Assembly (NCBI GenBank): GCA_964473895.1
Contig: CAYYRE010000003.1
Coordinates: forward strand, 1-56,457
Origin: Sulfidibacterium sp964473895
GTDB lineage: Bacteria; Bacteroidota; Bacteroidia; Bacteroidales; F082
Direction of reading: 5' to 3'
DNA length: 56,457 nt
Shown: positions 8,525 through 17,283 of the stretch, one piece after another
Position numbering within the stretch: the stretch's first letter is position 1
How the letters are laid out: every line of letters begins with the position of its first letter
Notes under the pieces: generated by a model
Told to the model about the DNA's origin: nothing
Seen by the model: the letters and a program-made list of their open reading frames with translations, nothing else
The model's database searches: none
Made by a program: the position numbers and the translations under genes

Positions 8525-9789
8525 TTCCGGACAAATGCCCTGGCCAGTGCCTTAAAGCGGTCACCACGGTGTTCAAAATTATGATACCTGTCATAACTTG
8601 CCGCAGCAGGCGAAAGAAGACAACAGGAAATAGCAGATATGGTTTTCAGTTTATCGAAAACATCGGAAAGGCTCTCCACCGGGAAAAGTTTTTTTCCGCT
8701 ACCGGCATTCCTGAAAAGCGTATACATCCGCTCTCCGGCTTTTCCCATAAAGAAAAAGTATTGCACATGGGAGGTCTGCAAAAAGTCGACCAACACGCCA
8801 TAATCCAGCCCGCGGTCATATCCTCCGAGGATTAAAGCATCGGTTTCCGGAATGCTTTTTACAGCTTCGATGGCCGATTGCGGAACCGTTGAGATGCTGT
8901 CGTTATAAAAATCCACTCCGCCGAATTTACCCACATATTCCAAACGATGAGGCAACGGGTTGAATCCCTCCAGCGCTTCCGGCAATTGTTCATACGAAAC
9001 ACCCATGCTTTCCAACACTTCAAAGGCCAGCAGAATATTTTTTAAATTGTGTTCACCCTGCAAACCGGAATGTTGTAATAAATTTTTCCCTTGAAAGCGT
9101 TTCTTATCAGGTCTTTTACAAGGAAAGGACCTATTTACCTGTTCGCCACAAAAAGCAAAATCACCGGGCTTTTGGTATCTGAAAATGTTCATTTTGGCAT
9201 TCCGGTACGCTGCATAGTTCCCGAAATAATCCAAATGTTCGGGAAAAAGATTGAGCAAAACCGCCCAATGGGGACTGGCATGAACAAATTCGAGTTGGTG
9301 TGCCGACAATTCATAAACCAGCCATGTGCCGCTATCGATGTTTTGAAGAAAATCAAAGGCCGGCAAACCGATATTTCCCATGAGCAATGCGTTTTTTCCG
9401 GTTTTTCGCAACAGATGGTAAATCAGGCTGACAGTAGTACTTTTGCCTTTTGTTCCCGTCACCCCAACGGTTTGCCCTCCGTAATGCTGCAAGAACAAAT
9501 CGGTCTGGGAAGTGATTTTTCTTTTCACATCCTCCGAAACAGGCCCCAACTTCACCCCCGGTGATTTCATAACAAGATCATATCCCGAAAGGGCATCCAG
9601 ATAGTCCTCACCAAGGTGTAAGACAGCGTCCGGCTTTTCACCGGCAATGGCCTCATTTTTGTCGGCAATACCTATTTTTAAAGAAGGGTAATTCTTTTTC
9701 AGGAATGCATATGTTGAACGTCCTTCCCTTCCGAAACCAAGGATTAAAACGGAAGTGTCTTTTGTGAAAATGGATTCAAAAGGTTTCAT
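8521..9789 (-). CDS. murD2: MurD-type ligase, probably UDP-MurNAc-L-Ala:L-glutamate ligase (MurD2)
   Basis: 422 residues from the ATG at 9789, which overlaps the stop of the upstream murL-like gene as ATGA. Mur ligase features: ATP P-loop GTKGKST (112-118), ELSAHQLE (160-167), the carbamylated-lysine equivalent K199, and PHRLEYV (280-286). Canonical D-Glu-adding MurD enzymes have NDSKATN at the next motif; here residues 296-302 are NDSISTV, followed by GGYDRGLDY (322-330). I recall this pattern from the L-glutamate-adding MurD2 enzymes of Xanthomonas. The overlap with a MurL-like epimerase gene supports L-Glu as substrate. If that is wrong, it is an ordinary MurD. Mur-ligase family membership is certain; substrate is inferred. 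Confidence 0.8.
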   Translation of the reverse strand: MKPFESIFTKDTSVLILGFGREGRSTYAFLKKNYPSLKIGIADKNEAIAGEKPDAVLHLGEDYLDALSGYDLVMKSPGVKLGPVSEDVKRKITSQTDLFLQHYGGQTVGVTGTKGKSTTVSLIYHLLRKTGKNALLMGNIGLPAFDFLQNIDSGTWLVYELSAHQLEFVHASPHWAVLLNLFPEHLDYFGNYAAYRNAKMNIFRYQKPGDFAFCGEQVNRSFPCKRPDKKRFQGKNLLQHSGLQGEHNLKNILLAFEVLESMGVSYEQLPEALEGFNPLPHRLEYVGKFGGVDFYNDSISTVPQSAIEAVKSIPETDALILGGYDRGLDYGVLVDFLQTSHVQYFFFMGKAGERMYTLFRNAGSGKKLFPVESLSDVFDKLKTISAISCCLLSPAAASYDRYHNFEHRGDRFKALARAFVRK

Positions 9790-11165
9790 CGCTTCATTGC
9801 TTTTTTCAAAAGGGCCACCAGCACTTCGGGTACAAAATGTTCTGTATTCCAATGATGCATCAAAACATAAAAGGCATCCTCACCGGAAGTTGCTTTTGTC
9901 TGTAAAACACTTTGTATCAAAGGCAATGTCTGAACAGCCGGCGTTTTTTCAGCCGTTTGAAGAACAGCTGCCCGTACTTCGTTCGGGGTACCCACACATT
10001 CGAAAGGCTTTACGGCTGCCTTTCCGTCCAATGCATCCATAATTTTTTCAAGAGATGGGTCTTTTAACAGATTTTTACCGAAGATTTGTTCCAGTTTTTC
10101 CTGGGATAAAAACGGGGAGAGCATCACGTAAGTAAAAAGGCATTTGGGACACCGGCCGCACCAGCTATCCGTTTTACTGCCCACATTACAACTACGGAAA
10201 CTCAAATGGTGCTGCGGATAACGTGAAAACAAAGCGGCAATCTGCAGCTCATTCAATGGCCTCAAAAAACTAAAATACTGTAGCTCAGGGTGAATATACC
10301 GGTGCAGATAAGTATTGAAATCCTGTTCAAACTCAAACGATTTGGAATACTGATGATTGACTTTTGAACCGGGGACGGTACTCTCGTTGGCACTGCTTTC
10401 GTTGGAAAGGGCAATGTACCGGCTTCCGGAAAGAAGGGCCGTCAAAGCCGAAACAAAGGCCAGCAAAGCCGAAAAAGGAGTATGTCCGTTTAAAAAACCT
10501 TGGGCATTGAGTTTTAAAAGCTGTGGATCCAACCGGCGATAAACCACCACCGACTCTTCCGTCCGGAAGCCGGCAATGTCAATGGTCCGCAGACTGGCCT
10601 CCCGTGGATTCAGCAGAAACGGCCTGACAGTGAAATCTTTTTCCTCTTTCAACAGTTCCAACGTTACCACCGAATCTTTACCGCCACCAATGGGCACCAA
10701 AACTTTCCGGTCATCCAACCCCACTGTAGCACGTACTTTGGGACTTCCCTCCGGTATCAATTCCATAAAGTGCTCCGGATCTGTTTGAATACCGTTCAGA
10801 TAAAAAAACTCACCGAGACCGTGAAAATAAAGCTTCTTCCACCAGGCAACCTGCACAGTGTCCAAATCTCCGGCACGAATGACCACCCGTGGCGGACAGG
10901 CTGCTTTCCAGTAACTGATCAATTCGACCATACCGATTTGAAATGCCAAATTATCCAACAAGGCATCCGTAAAGTACGGATCGGAATAAAAAGGACGAAG
11001 AGGAATTTCCAACTCCGGTCGAAAAGAAATTTTACCGGCAAGGTCGAAAAGAAATGTTATCTTTAAACTTGTTTTTGTCCTGAAAAAGGAATAACTTTGA
11101 AACACAAAGTAAGGGTATGCTTTGCGCAGATCGAGGAACCGTTTGTGATTGTTTGCTTTATCCAA
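9786..11165 (-). CDS. murL: MurL-like UDP-MurNAc-L-Ala-L-Glu epimerase
   Basis: About 459 residues if the TTG at 11165 starts the protein. No ATG fits: the only in-frame one, at 11279, would run far into the oppositely oriented yqgE coding region. Motifs: YFHGLGEF (113-120), a PP-loop-like IGGGKDS (159-165), NGHTPFSA, SNESSANES, VNHQYSKSFEFEQ, YFSFLRPLNEL, and a late cysteine cluster (C326, then WCGRCPKC with C336, C339, C342). These match the MurL family as I remember it. MurL uses ATP, giving AMP and PPi, to epimerise the terminal L-Glu of UDP-MurNAc-L-Ala-L-Glu to D-Glu. It overlaps the MurD-type gene by 4 bp. Confidence 0.8.
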   Translation of the reverse strand: MDKANNHKRFLDLRKAYPYFVFQSYSFFRTKTSLKITFLFDLAGKISFRPELEIPLRPFYSDPYFTDALLDNLAFQIGMVELISYWKAACPPRVVIRAGDLDTVQVAWWKKLYFHGLGEFFYLNGIQTDPEHFMELIPEGSPKVRATVGLDDRKVLVPIGGGKDSVVTLELLKEEKDFTVRPFLLNPREASLRTIDIAGFRTEESVVVYRRLDPQLLKLNAQGFLNGHTPFSALLAFVSALTALLSGSRYIALSNESSANESTVPGSKVNHQYSKSFEFEQDFNTYLHRYIHPELQYFSFLRPLNELQIAALFSRYPQHHLSFRSCNVGSKTDSWCGRCPKCLFTYVMLSPFLSQEKLEQIFGKNLLKDPSLEKIMDALDGKAAVKPFECVGTPNEVRAAVLQTAEKTPAVQTLPLIQSVLQTKATSGEDAFYVLMHHWNTEHFVPEVLVALLKKAMKR

Positions 11166-11226
11166 AATGGTTTGGTATGTTTTTTGATTAAAAATTGTGT
11201 GTAAAAGTAAAAGAATAAACGGAAAA

Positions 11227-11814
11227 ATGAAAATCGACCGACTGGTACAAATACGGCCCAATGACTTAAAACCTGCCAAAGGAAGGTTGCTGCTTTCGGA
11301 GCCTTTTATGGGCGATTACTATTTTGGCCGTTCGGTGGTTCTCTTGGCAGAACACAACAGCGAAGGTTCATTTGGTCTTGTACTCAACAAGCCGGTCCAG
11401 AAACGGGTCAATGAAGTAACCGAAGATTTTCCGGAATTGGATGCTCCTTTGTTTATCGGGGGGCCGGTAGAACCCAACCGGTTGTTTTTTATTCACACTT
11501 TGGGACACGAAATCAGCGATGCCATAGAAGTAACCGACGGTCTTTTTTGGGGCGGAAACATGGAAGATGTCATTGAACTGGCTCAAATCAAAAAACTCAC
11601 TCCGGAAAACAGCCGCTTTTTCCTGGGATATGCCGGTTGGGGTGCCCACCAAATGGAAGACGAACTCAGACGGAATTCGTGGGCCATTACCACCGCCACT
11701 TCCGATTTTATCTTAAAAACAGACCCTGCACTGCTTTGGAAAAAACTCACCCGGAAACTGGGCAGCGATTACCGGCTTTGGGCAAAATTTCCCATCAATC
11801 CCAGCATGAACTAA
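11227..11814 (+). CDS. YqgE/AlgH family protein (UPF0301)
   Basis: 195 residues from the ATG at 11227; an upstream in-frame TTG start is unlikely. Family motifs: KGRLLLSEPFMGDYYFGRSVVLLAEHN near residues 18-44, GSFGLVLNKP near 47-56, LFIGGPVEPNRLFFIH near 77-92, and FFLGYAGWGAHQMEDEL near 131-147. Members are cytoplasmic and of unknown biochemical function; AlgH was linked to alginate regulation in Pseudomonas. It is divergent from murL and convergent with def, which ends 30 bp downstream. Confidence 0.9.
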   Translation: MKIDRLVQIRPNDLKPAKGRLLLSEPFMGDYYFGRSVVLLAEHNSEGSFGLVLNKPVQKRVNEVTEDFPELDAPLFIGGPVEPNRLFFIHTLGHEISDAIEVTDGLFWGGNMEDVIELAQIKKLTPENSRFFLGYAGWGAHQMEDELRRNSWAITTATSDFILKTDPALLWKKLTRKLGSDYRLWAKFPINPSMN

Positions 11815-11844
11815 CTTTGTCCAGGTAGTCATCCGTTGGACAGA

Positions 11845-12414
11845 TTAATGCTTGATCCGTTTCCGGGGATAAATCATTTTGTATTTGGCATTGTGTTTTC
11901 CCACACTGATATCGCTTAATTTCCGTTTCAACAGCAACTTTTTAAATGCGGGAAGCCTGTCCACAAAAAGAATCCCTTCGGTATGGTCGTATTCATGCTG
12001 CATGATGCGGGCACGGATACCATCAAAGCGTTCGTTTTCATGAAATTGGAAATTTTCGTCGTAATAACTCATGTAAATGACCGGTTTTCGCAATACGTAC
12101 TCATTAATCCCCGGAACACTCAGGCAACCTTCTTCAAATTCCCATTCTTCGCCTTCTTCTTTTACGATTTGCGCATTGATAAAAACACGTTTAAAGCCAT
12201 CCGCTTCCGGATGCTCTTCGGCAAAGGGTTGGGCATCCACAATAAAAAGCCGGATGGCTCGGTTTACTTGTTGAGCAGCAAGCCCTACCCCGTTTGATTC
12301 GTACATGGTTTCAAACATGTCTTGTATAAGCTTTTCCAAACCGGGATAATCTTTGTCAATCATTTCCCCCTTTTTTTTCAAAGTGGGATGACCATATGCT
12401 GTAATGGGTAACAT
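11845..12414 (-). CDS. def: Peptide deformylase
   Basis: 189 residues. Metalloenzyme removing the N-formyl group from nascent proteins. All three family motifs are present: GVGLAAQQ (about 42-49; canonical GxGLAAxQ), EGCLSVPG (about 94-101; metal-binding Cys) and QHEYDHTEG (about 139-147; HExxH with two metal-binding His and the catalytic Glu). It begins 5 bp after the ruvX stop, so the two form an operon. The C-terminal extension (KRKLSDISVGKHNAKYKMIYPRKRI) is typical of Bacteroidota deformylases. Confidence 0.95.
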   Translation of the reverse strand: MLPITAYGHPTLKKKGEMIDKDYPGLEKLIQDMFETMYESNGVGLAAQQVNRAIRLFIVDAQPFAEEHPEADGFKRVFINAQIVKEEGEEWEFEEGCLSVPGINEYVLRKPVIYMSYYDENFQFHENERFDGIRARIMQHEYDHTEGILFVDRLPAFKKLLLKRKLSDISVGKHNAKYKMIYPRKRIKH

Positions 12415-12419
12415 AAGAT

Positions 12420-12839
12420 TTAATAATGTTTTACTGATTCAAGATACGATTGGAGGATCAGGGTGGCACTGATGGTGTCCACCAAAGCTTTGTTACGGCG
12501 CTTTTTCTTCCCAAGGCCACCATCAATCATGGCCTGAAAAGCCATTTTCGAGGTAAACCGTTCATCGAAACGTTCGATTTTCATATCGGGATACGTTTTC
12601 CGTAATTTTCTGACAAACGGCTCAACAAAACGGCTGGCATCCGATGGACGGTTCCTCATATCACGGGGCTCGCCAACAACAATAACATCCACCGGTTCAC
12701 GCTTCAGATATCCGGAAAGATAATTCCAAATATCCTTTGCAGCAACGGTTTCCAGCCCATTGGCAATAAGCTGTAACTCATCCGTTACGGCAAGTCCGAC
12801 ACGTTTTTGTCCGTAATCAATTGCTAAAATCCTACCCAT
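12420..12839 (-). CDS. ruvX: Putative pre-16S rRNA nuclease / Holliday junction resolvase-like RuvX (YqgF)
   Basis: 139 residues from the ATG at 12839, matching the family length; the upstream extension of the frame to 12908 is non-conserved. RNase H-like fold: MGRILAIDYGQKRVGLAVTD (catalytic Asp at residue 7), VVGEPRDMRNRPSD in the middle, and FDERFTSKMA then DTISATLILQSYL at the end (later catalytic acidic residues). In E. coli the protein processes the 5' end of 16S rRNA; the Holliday junction role is older nomenclature. It is the first gene of a two-gene operon with def. Confidence 0.92.
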   Translation of the reverse strand: MGRILAIDYGQKRVGLAVTDELQLIANGLETVAAKDIWNYLSGYLKREPVDVIVVGEPRDMRNRPSDASRFVEPFVRKLRKTYPDMKIERFDERFTSKMAFQAMIDGGLGKKKRRNKALVDTISATLILQSYLESVKHY

Positions 12840-12944
12840 AATTCCGGCTGCAAAGGTAACATTTAATTGGCCCGGAAATAACCTGTAGCCATCAATTAAT
12901 TGCCGCATAGGCGTAAATGATTTGTTGTTGAATGATGCAAAGGT

Positions 12945-13010
12945 GTTTATTTGCCGCGAATGCGCGGATGATTTTTGTTCATGAATGGCACGAAATAAAA
13001 TTCATGCGGA
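12945..13010. repeat. Degenerate intergenic repeat-like sequence
   Basis: The 208-bp gap between ruvX and the methyltransferase gene holds no gene. It contains CGCGAATGCGCGGAT and an inverted repeat CATGAAT (12980-12986) / ATTCATG (13000-13006). It looks like a decayed copy of the CATGAAT/GGCACGAA intergenic repeats I recall from Bacteroidota genomes. Recognition is by memory of the pattern only. Confidence 0.3.
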
Positions 13011-13047
13011 GCAGAACAAAAAACAGAGAGAGACGGGACAGAATCCG

Positions 13048-13860
13048 TCACAATTTACGGATGGATAGCTTCAATTGAAACTTATGATGAGGGACAACAG
13101 GCGTTTCCAAAGATTGGGTTTTTGCAGGTTTTTCGGGCAGGTAAACGGCACACAACGTATTTTCTACATGCACCAGATGGTTTCTTTTTTCCGGCGGCGT
13201 TCCTTCCCACAAGGCGGCAAACACTTCCCAGCGTACTTTTTCGGGATTATGGGCGTAATCGTGCCACACCACCATGCTTTTATCGTGCACCAAATGTTCA
13301 AAAACCTTTTCGGTATCGCTTTTCACCGTTTCAAAATGATGGTCCCCGTCAATAAAAATCAAATCGAATTTTTGTCCCAAGCCACCGAAATCAAATGTCA
13401 GGGAATTGCCCTCCACATGCCGGATATTGGAACGTCCTTTTGAAAACAGACCCTGCATAGCGGCATATTTTCCCGAAGCCCCCTGGCGCATCATTTCTTG
13501 TCCCGAAAGGTTTAATGTGGTACACCGGGCACCGGGCACATCGGCTACATTGGCCACGCTTTCACCGCGCCAGGTGCCGATTTCAAAATAATTACACGAA
13601 GAAAATTTCCGGGCCAACCCCTTGAGTAAGGCAATATCGGTGGGTAAAGAGCCCCCGTCAAGAAAGGCAAAGGTTTCGATGGTTTCCGAAAATTCCGGAA
13701 ACAAGGTTTCCCAGGATACAACCGGTAATCCGTTTTCTGAAAAACCTTTTTTCCGCATGGATGCTACCCATAACGATTCTTCTTCCAAAACACGGTTCAG
13801 CAGCCAGGGATTACGCATCAAAGCGCTAACCGCTTTCCATGTTTTCCTTATTTTTTTCAT
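13048..13860 (-). CDS. SAM-dependent methyltransferase (Methyltransf_24 type)
   Basis: 270 residues. SAM-binding motif I FEIGTWRGESVANVAD (about 93-108) and the later DLIFIDGDHHFETVKSDTE block (about 168-186) are typical of the Methyltransf_24/cephalosporin-hydroxylase-like class that often sits in polysaccharide loci. It overlaps the upstream glycosyltransferase gene by 4 bp (ATGA), so the two are coupled. A role in modifying a surface glycan is likely from context; the acceptor is unknown. Confidence 0.75.
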   Translation of the reverse strand: MKKIRKTWKAVSALMRNPWLLNRVLEEESLWVASMRKKGFSENGLPVVSWETLFPEFSETIETFAFLDGGSLPTDIALLKGLARKFSSCNYFEIGTWRGESVANVADVPGARCTTLNLSGQEMMRQGASGKYAAMQGLFSKGRSNIRHVEGNSLTFDFGGLGQKFDLIFIDGDHHFETVKSDTEKVFEHLVHDKSMVVWHDYAHNPEKVRWEVFAALWEGTPPEKRNHLVHVENTLCAVYLPEKPAKTQSLETPVVPHHKFQLKLSIRKL

Positions 13861-15854
13861 AATTTTCCAGCGTTTTTATCCGGTACATCCACACGACCAA
13901 GAGACCGGAAAGCACTTAATATTAAGTTGATATCTTTTAAAATACTGTAATCCCGGGCATACAAAACATTCAGGTTTTGCAGCGTTTTTTCATCGGGCAC
14001 AGGCTCTTTTCCCATGGCAGAAGCGGCATGCAACACTCCGGGTTTCAACGGCGGCAAATGGATGTCCCCCGTGTTTACGGACGCATACCCCACCCAGCTG
14101 CCGGATCCCCACAGAACCCTGAAAATATTCTTTAGAAATCCGGCCGGATGTTCCACAAACCAAACCAAAAATGGAAAGAGAAAAAGAAAAACCAGCGCCA
14201 CAGCCAAATCCAGCATCCTTTTCCTGCGGCGGTTTTCCGGTTTATCCACCGAATGAATATCCACCGTATAAAGCTCCCCTTTCGTATTGATGGAATGGCT
14301 TCCAATGATAGAAAGACTGTCTTCGGGGGCAATCTTAAAATCCACCCGTTCCGTTTTCCATAAAGTCATCTTATCAATGATGGTTTGATGCGAAATACTT
14401 TTGGAGCAAAAGATCACCTCATCAATGGAAAAGATGGGTATCATATCTTTCACCTGCGAAAGATTACCGATAAATCCTTCGGGTTTGTTTCCTTTTTCGT
14501 CAGGCATTACCAACCCCACAAAACCGGGCGCCACATACGATTTTTCCAGGATGGAAGCCACGCGTCGGGCTTCTTTTTCATCGCCGATGACAAGAAACCG
14601 TTTATGAGACCTGTTTCCTATCCGGAAACCGGGTAAATTGATCCAATGGAGCAGTAGGCGCATCCCCGGCAGCATAAGGATGCCCCACAACATATCGGAC
14701 AGAATTTGGCCCCTTGAAAACCGGAGGCCATCAGGCATTAATGCATAAAGAATAAGAATCAACGCACTCCCCGTCAGCATGCCCGTAATGACCGGACGGA
14801 TGCGCACCGGTTTATCGTAAGCCCCGTTCAAAAATAGTGAGACCAGCCAGATCAGCAGATAAGCCGGCAAAACATAGTGTAAATAAACGGAAGGATAGTG
14901 GCCTCCGTCAGCGTAAACAATGTATTTTTCCCAGATATTTTTTATCAGCAACACCCCTCCGGCCAAAAGGAATGCATCCAATAAAGGAAGCAGCATTTTC
15001 TCGAAAAACCGGGACAACAGAGCAAGAAAAGCCCTGAAATAAACGGCAATACTGATCAGAAAAGAAAAGATTCCGGCCCGTTTGGCCGTAAAATGTTTTT
15101 TGGCAAAAATGACCATGGCGCGATAAAAAACCAGCACATAGTTCACACTGCTCTTTTTGGTACTTTCGCCTTTGTAATGAATAATACGGGTTTCCGGAAA
15201 ATAATAATTGTTGTACCCGGCCTGTGTAATACGGTACGATAAGTCAATGTCTTCGCCGTACATAAAAAAGACCTCATCCAATAGGCCGATTTCATTCAAG
15301 ACCTTTTTACGCAACAACATGAAAGCACCGGCCAAAACGTCCACCTTATGGATTTTATTTTCATCGAGATACCCGAGATGATATTTTGAAAAACGTTTGG
15401 AATGTGGGAAAAGGGCCGACAATCCGAATATCTTATAAAAGGCCGTGGCAGGAGTGGGCAATCCGCGCTTGGATTCGGGCAGGAATTTTCCGGAGCCATC
15501 CACCATTTTTACGCCGAGGCCTCCGGCATCCGGGTGCCGGTCCATAAATTCCACTACCTTCTCAAAGGTATCATCTTCCACCACCGTATCGGGATTCAAC
15601 AAAAGGACATACTCTCCTTTTGCCTGTTGAATGGCCTGGTTATTGGCCTTGGCAAAACCATAATTCGCCCGGTTGGCCAACAATTTTACAAACGGAAACT
15701 TTTCCCTGACCATTTCCACCGAACCATCTACCGAGTGGTTGTCCACCACAAAGACCTCCCCCTCCATCGGTTCCAATGCTTTTTTCACCGAAATCAGGCA
15801 TTGCTCCAGAAAATGTTTCACATTGTAATTGACAATGATAACGGAAAGTTTCAT
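13857..15854 (-). CDS. Fused GT2 glycosyltransferase with remnant of a polyprenyl-phosphate sugar phosphotransferase
   Basis: 665 residues from the ATG at 15854 (MKLSVIIVNYNVKHFLEQCL). Residues 1-240 are a WbbL-like GT2 domain with NPDTVV as the metal-binding region and MYGEDIDLSYRI late. Several transmembrane helices follow (about 260-420). Next is a CoA_binding_3-like nucleotide-fold segment (about 425-520: FLVIGDEKEARRVASIL, VDFKIAPEDS) as in WbaP/WcaJ enzymes. The C-terminus resembles the first helix (RKRMLDLAVALVFLFL) and last segment (LYARDYSILKDINLIL) of those enzymes, but the catalytic cytoplasmic core between them appears to be missing. Likely role: sugar transfer in polysaccharide synthesis. 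Confidence 0.75.
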   Translation of the reverse strand: MKLSVIIVNYNVKHFLEQCLISVKKALEPMEGEVFVVDNHSVDGSVEMVREKFPFVKLLANRANYGFAKANNQAIQQAKGEYVLLLNPDTVVEDDTFEKVVEFMDRHPDAGGLGVKMVDGSGKFLPESKRGLPTPATAFYKIFGLSALFPHSKRFSKYHLGYLDENKIHKVDVLAGAFMLLRKKVLNEIGLLDEVFFMYGEDIDLSYRITQAGYNNYYFPETRIIHYKGESTKKSSVNYVLVFYRAMVIFAKKHFTAKRAGIFSFLISIAVYFRAFLALLSRFFEKMLLPLLDAFLLAGGVLLIKNIWEKYIVYADGGHYPSVYLHYVLPAYLLIWLVSLFLNGAYDKPVRIRPVITGMLTGSALILILYALMPDGLRFSRGQILSDMLWGILMLPGMRLLLHWINLPGFRIGNRSHKRFLVIGDEKEARRVASILEKSYVAPGFVGLVMPDEKGNKPEGFIGNLSQVKDMIPIFSIDEVIFCSKSISHQTIIDKMTLWKTERVDFKIAPEDSLSIIGSHSINTKGELYTVDIHSVDKPENRRRKRMLDLAVALVFLFLFPFLVWFVEHPAGFLKNIFRVLWGSGSWVGYASVNTGDIHLPPLKPGVLHAASAMGKEPVPDEKTLQNLNVLYARDYSILKDINLILSAFRSLGRVDVPDKNAGKL

Positions 15855-15909
15855 ACGGCACGGGCTCAATGGTGGTTCAAAAATAAAACATAATCGGTAT
15901 CAGGCAAAA

Positions 15910-15940
15910 AAAAAACGCCGGACAAAAGTCCGGCGTCTCC
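15910..15940 (-). terminator. Intrinsic terminator after the barrel-protein gene
   Basis: Perfect 9-bp stem ACGCCGGAC (15915-15923) / GTCCGGCGT (15928-15936) with an AAAA loop. The left flank is a long A-run, so on the reverse strand the stem is followed by about nine T's. It closes the 16574/15959 transcription unit. Confidence 0.9.
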
Positions 15941-15958
15941 CATGCATAAATGTTAAAC

Positions 15959-16564
15959 TTAAAAAGTATAGGTCAGGCCCACACCAATTCCTATCCAGGA
16001 TTCAGCCTGTTTGTCTTTGGTTTTGGCCGCCCAGTTATAACGGAAATTGGCAGTAACCCCCATATTGTTGCCAAAGGGAATCACCACCCCCACATCCGGC
16101 GAGAGGCCGAAACGCCAGGTATTGTTAGGCGTATAATAAATTCCCATTTGGTCGCGAATATTCAGGTAATAGGTACCGACACCCACTCCGATATAGGAGT
16201 AGATTTTATCCGTAGTAAAATAATAGTGTGCCGTGGCCATCAAAGGCATGGCATTGATATAACGTTTGTTATACCCCGTAACGGTATAAGTTCCCGTGGT
16301 ACGGGTTACCTTGCCGTAATCTTTATAAAATGTTTGCCAACCCCAACGGCCGCCGAGGGTAATGTGGTCGGTAACAAACCCTCTGCCATCAAGGCTGAAA
16401 CCGCGGAAACTGGGGGCATCGATAAAATCTTTGGTATTACCCATACCGAATCCCATATCATATTGAAAACTCATCAAACCTCCGCCCTGGGCAAAAGTGG
16501 TCATGCCTGTCAAAACAAAGACAGCGCTGATAATGATTGCTTTTATCTTTTTCATTGTGCTCAT
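15959..16564 (-). CDS. Outer-membrane beta-barrel protein
   Basis: 201 residues (or 198 from the second ATG at 16555) with a signal peptide MKKIKAIIISAVFVLTGMTTFAQ. Alternating-residue strands run to the aromatic C-terminus GLTYTF, including GGRWGWQTFYKDY and SYIGVGVGTYYL. This is the pattern of OmpW/PorT-like or general porin-family barrels in Bacteroidota. It follows the DUF4136 lipoprotein gene by 9 bp and is probably co-transcribed with it. No specific function can be assigned. Confidence 0.75.
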   Translation of the reverse strand: MSTMKKIKAIIISAVFVLTGMTTFAQGGGLMSFQYDMGFGMGNTKDFIDAPSFRGFSLDGRGFVTDHITLGGRWGWQTFYKDYGKVTRTTGTYTVTGYNKRYINAMPLMATAHYYFTTDKIYSYIGVGVGTYYLNIRDQMGIYYTPNNTWRFGLSPDVGVVIPFGNNMGVTANFRYNWAAKTKDKQAESWIGIGVGLTYTF

Positions 16565-16573
16565 ATTTCCAGG

Positions 16574-17248
16574 TTATTTTGAAGACGTTTTAATTTCGGG
16601 AGACTGTTTGAAAATCTGATCAATACCATCCAGTACGCGGGTTTTTATATTGCTCCCCTGCAGGATACCGTTCAGTGCACCATTCCAGTAAACACGGGCT
16701 ACCGTATCCCCTTTGACAATGTCGTAATCATTTTTATTCAGCATTTCTATCAGCAATGTACCGGTGTGATACTCCGAATACCAAGGAATGGGCGGGTAAT
16801 AAGATGGCGGATAATACCAACCCCAACCCGGGAACCAGGGATTATACCAACCCCAACCGGGATATCCGGGATAATACCAGCCTCCCGTAACATAAGTTTT
16901 CTCCAATGCCGACACAACCAATTCCACATCAGGTTCTTTGCCACCCACCGTATCGGCCAGCGTGAACCGCTGATAACCCATCTGTTGCATGTTTTGGGCT
17001 ATTCTGTTCAGATAATCCTGTTGGTTGTCAACAGGTGTTTTGTCGGTAGTATCCGCCCGACGAACGAAAATCGTATCGGGCATGTAATAGGTATGCAAAT
17101 TCTGAAAGTTCACCGAGTCGTTGTAGCCGGTAAGTACAACATCTGCCTGACTAACGGTCAGGGAGTTGTCGGGGTAACAACCTTCCATAAAAGCCAGCAC
17201 TCCGAATCCGGCGAGTACAAGGAGCGCTTTTGTCATCCATTTTTTCAT
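16574..17248 (-). CDS. DUF4136 lipoprotein with aromatic/Pro/Gly repeat
   Basis: 224 residues. The signal peptide ends in a lipobox-like FMEGC (Cys24), so it is probably a lipoprotein. The DUF4136 pattern is visible: TYYMPDTIF, QNMQQMGYQRF, PDVELVVSALEK and, late, GTLLIEMLNKNDYDIVKGDTVARVYWNGALNG. Residues about 122-148 are a tandem GWYYPGYPGWGWYNP-type run inserted in the domain, also visible as repeated CCAACCC blocks in the DNA near 16815-16865. Function unknown; envelope location is expected. First gene of a two-gene unit. Confidence 0.8.
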   Translation of the reverse strand: MKKWMTKALLVLAGFGVLAFMEGCYPDNSLTVSQADVVLTGYNDSVNFQNLHTYYMPDTIFVRRADTTDKTPVDNQQDYLNRIAQNMQQMGYQRFTLADTVGGKEPDVELVVSALEKTYVTGGWYYPGYPGWGWYNPWFPGWGWYYPPSYYPPIPWYSEYHTGTLLIEMLNKNDYDIVKGDTVARVYWNGALNGILQGSNIKTRVLDGIDQIFKQSPEIKTSSK

Positions 17249-17283
17249 AAACTGTTTATTTAAATTAATTATAAATTAAGGCG

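Noticed and set aside
11166..11279. ATG start at 11279 for the murL-like gene
   Set aside because: It would overlap the conserved N-terminus of yqgE on the other strand and add a non-conserved hydrophobic extension.
11818..11841. TGTCCA...TGGACA as a terminator between yqgE and def
   Set aside because: Only a 6-bp stem with a 12-base loop and no T-run; too weak to call.
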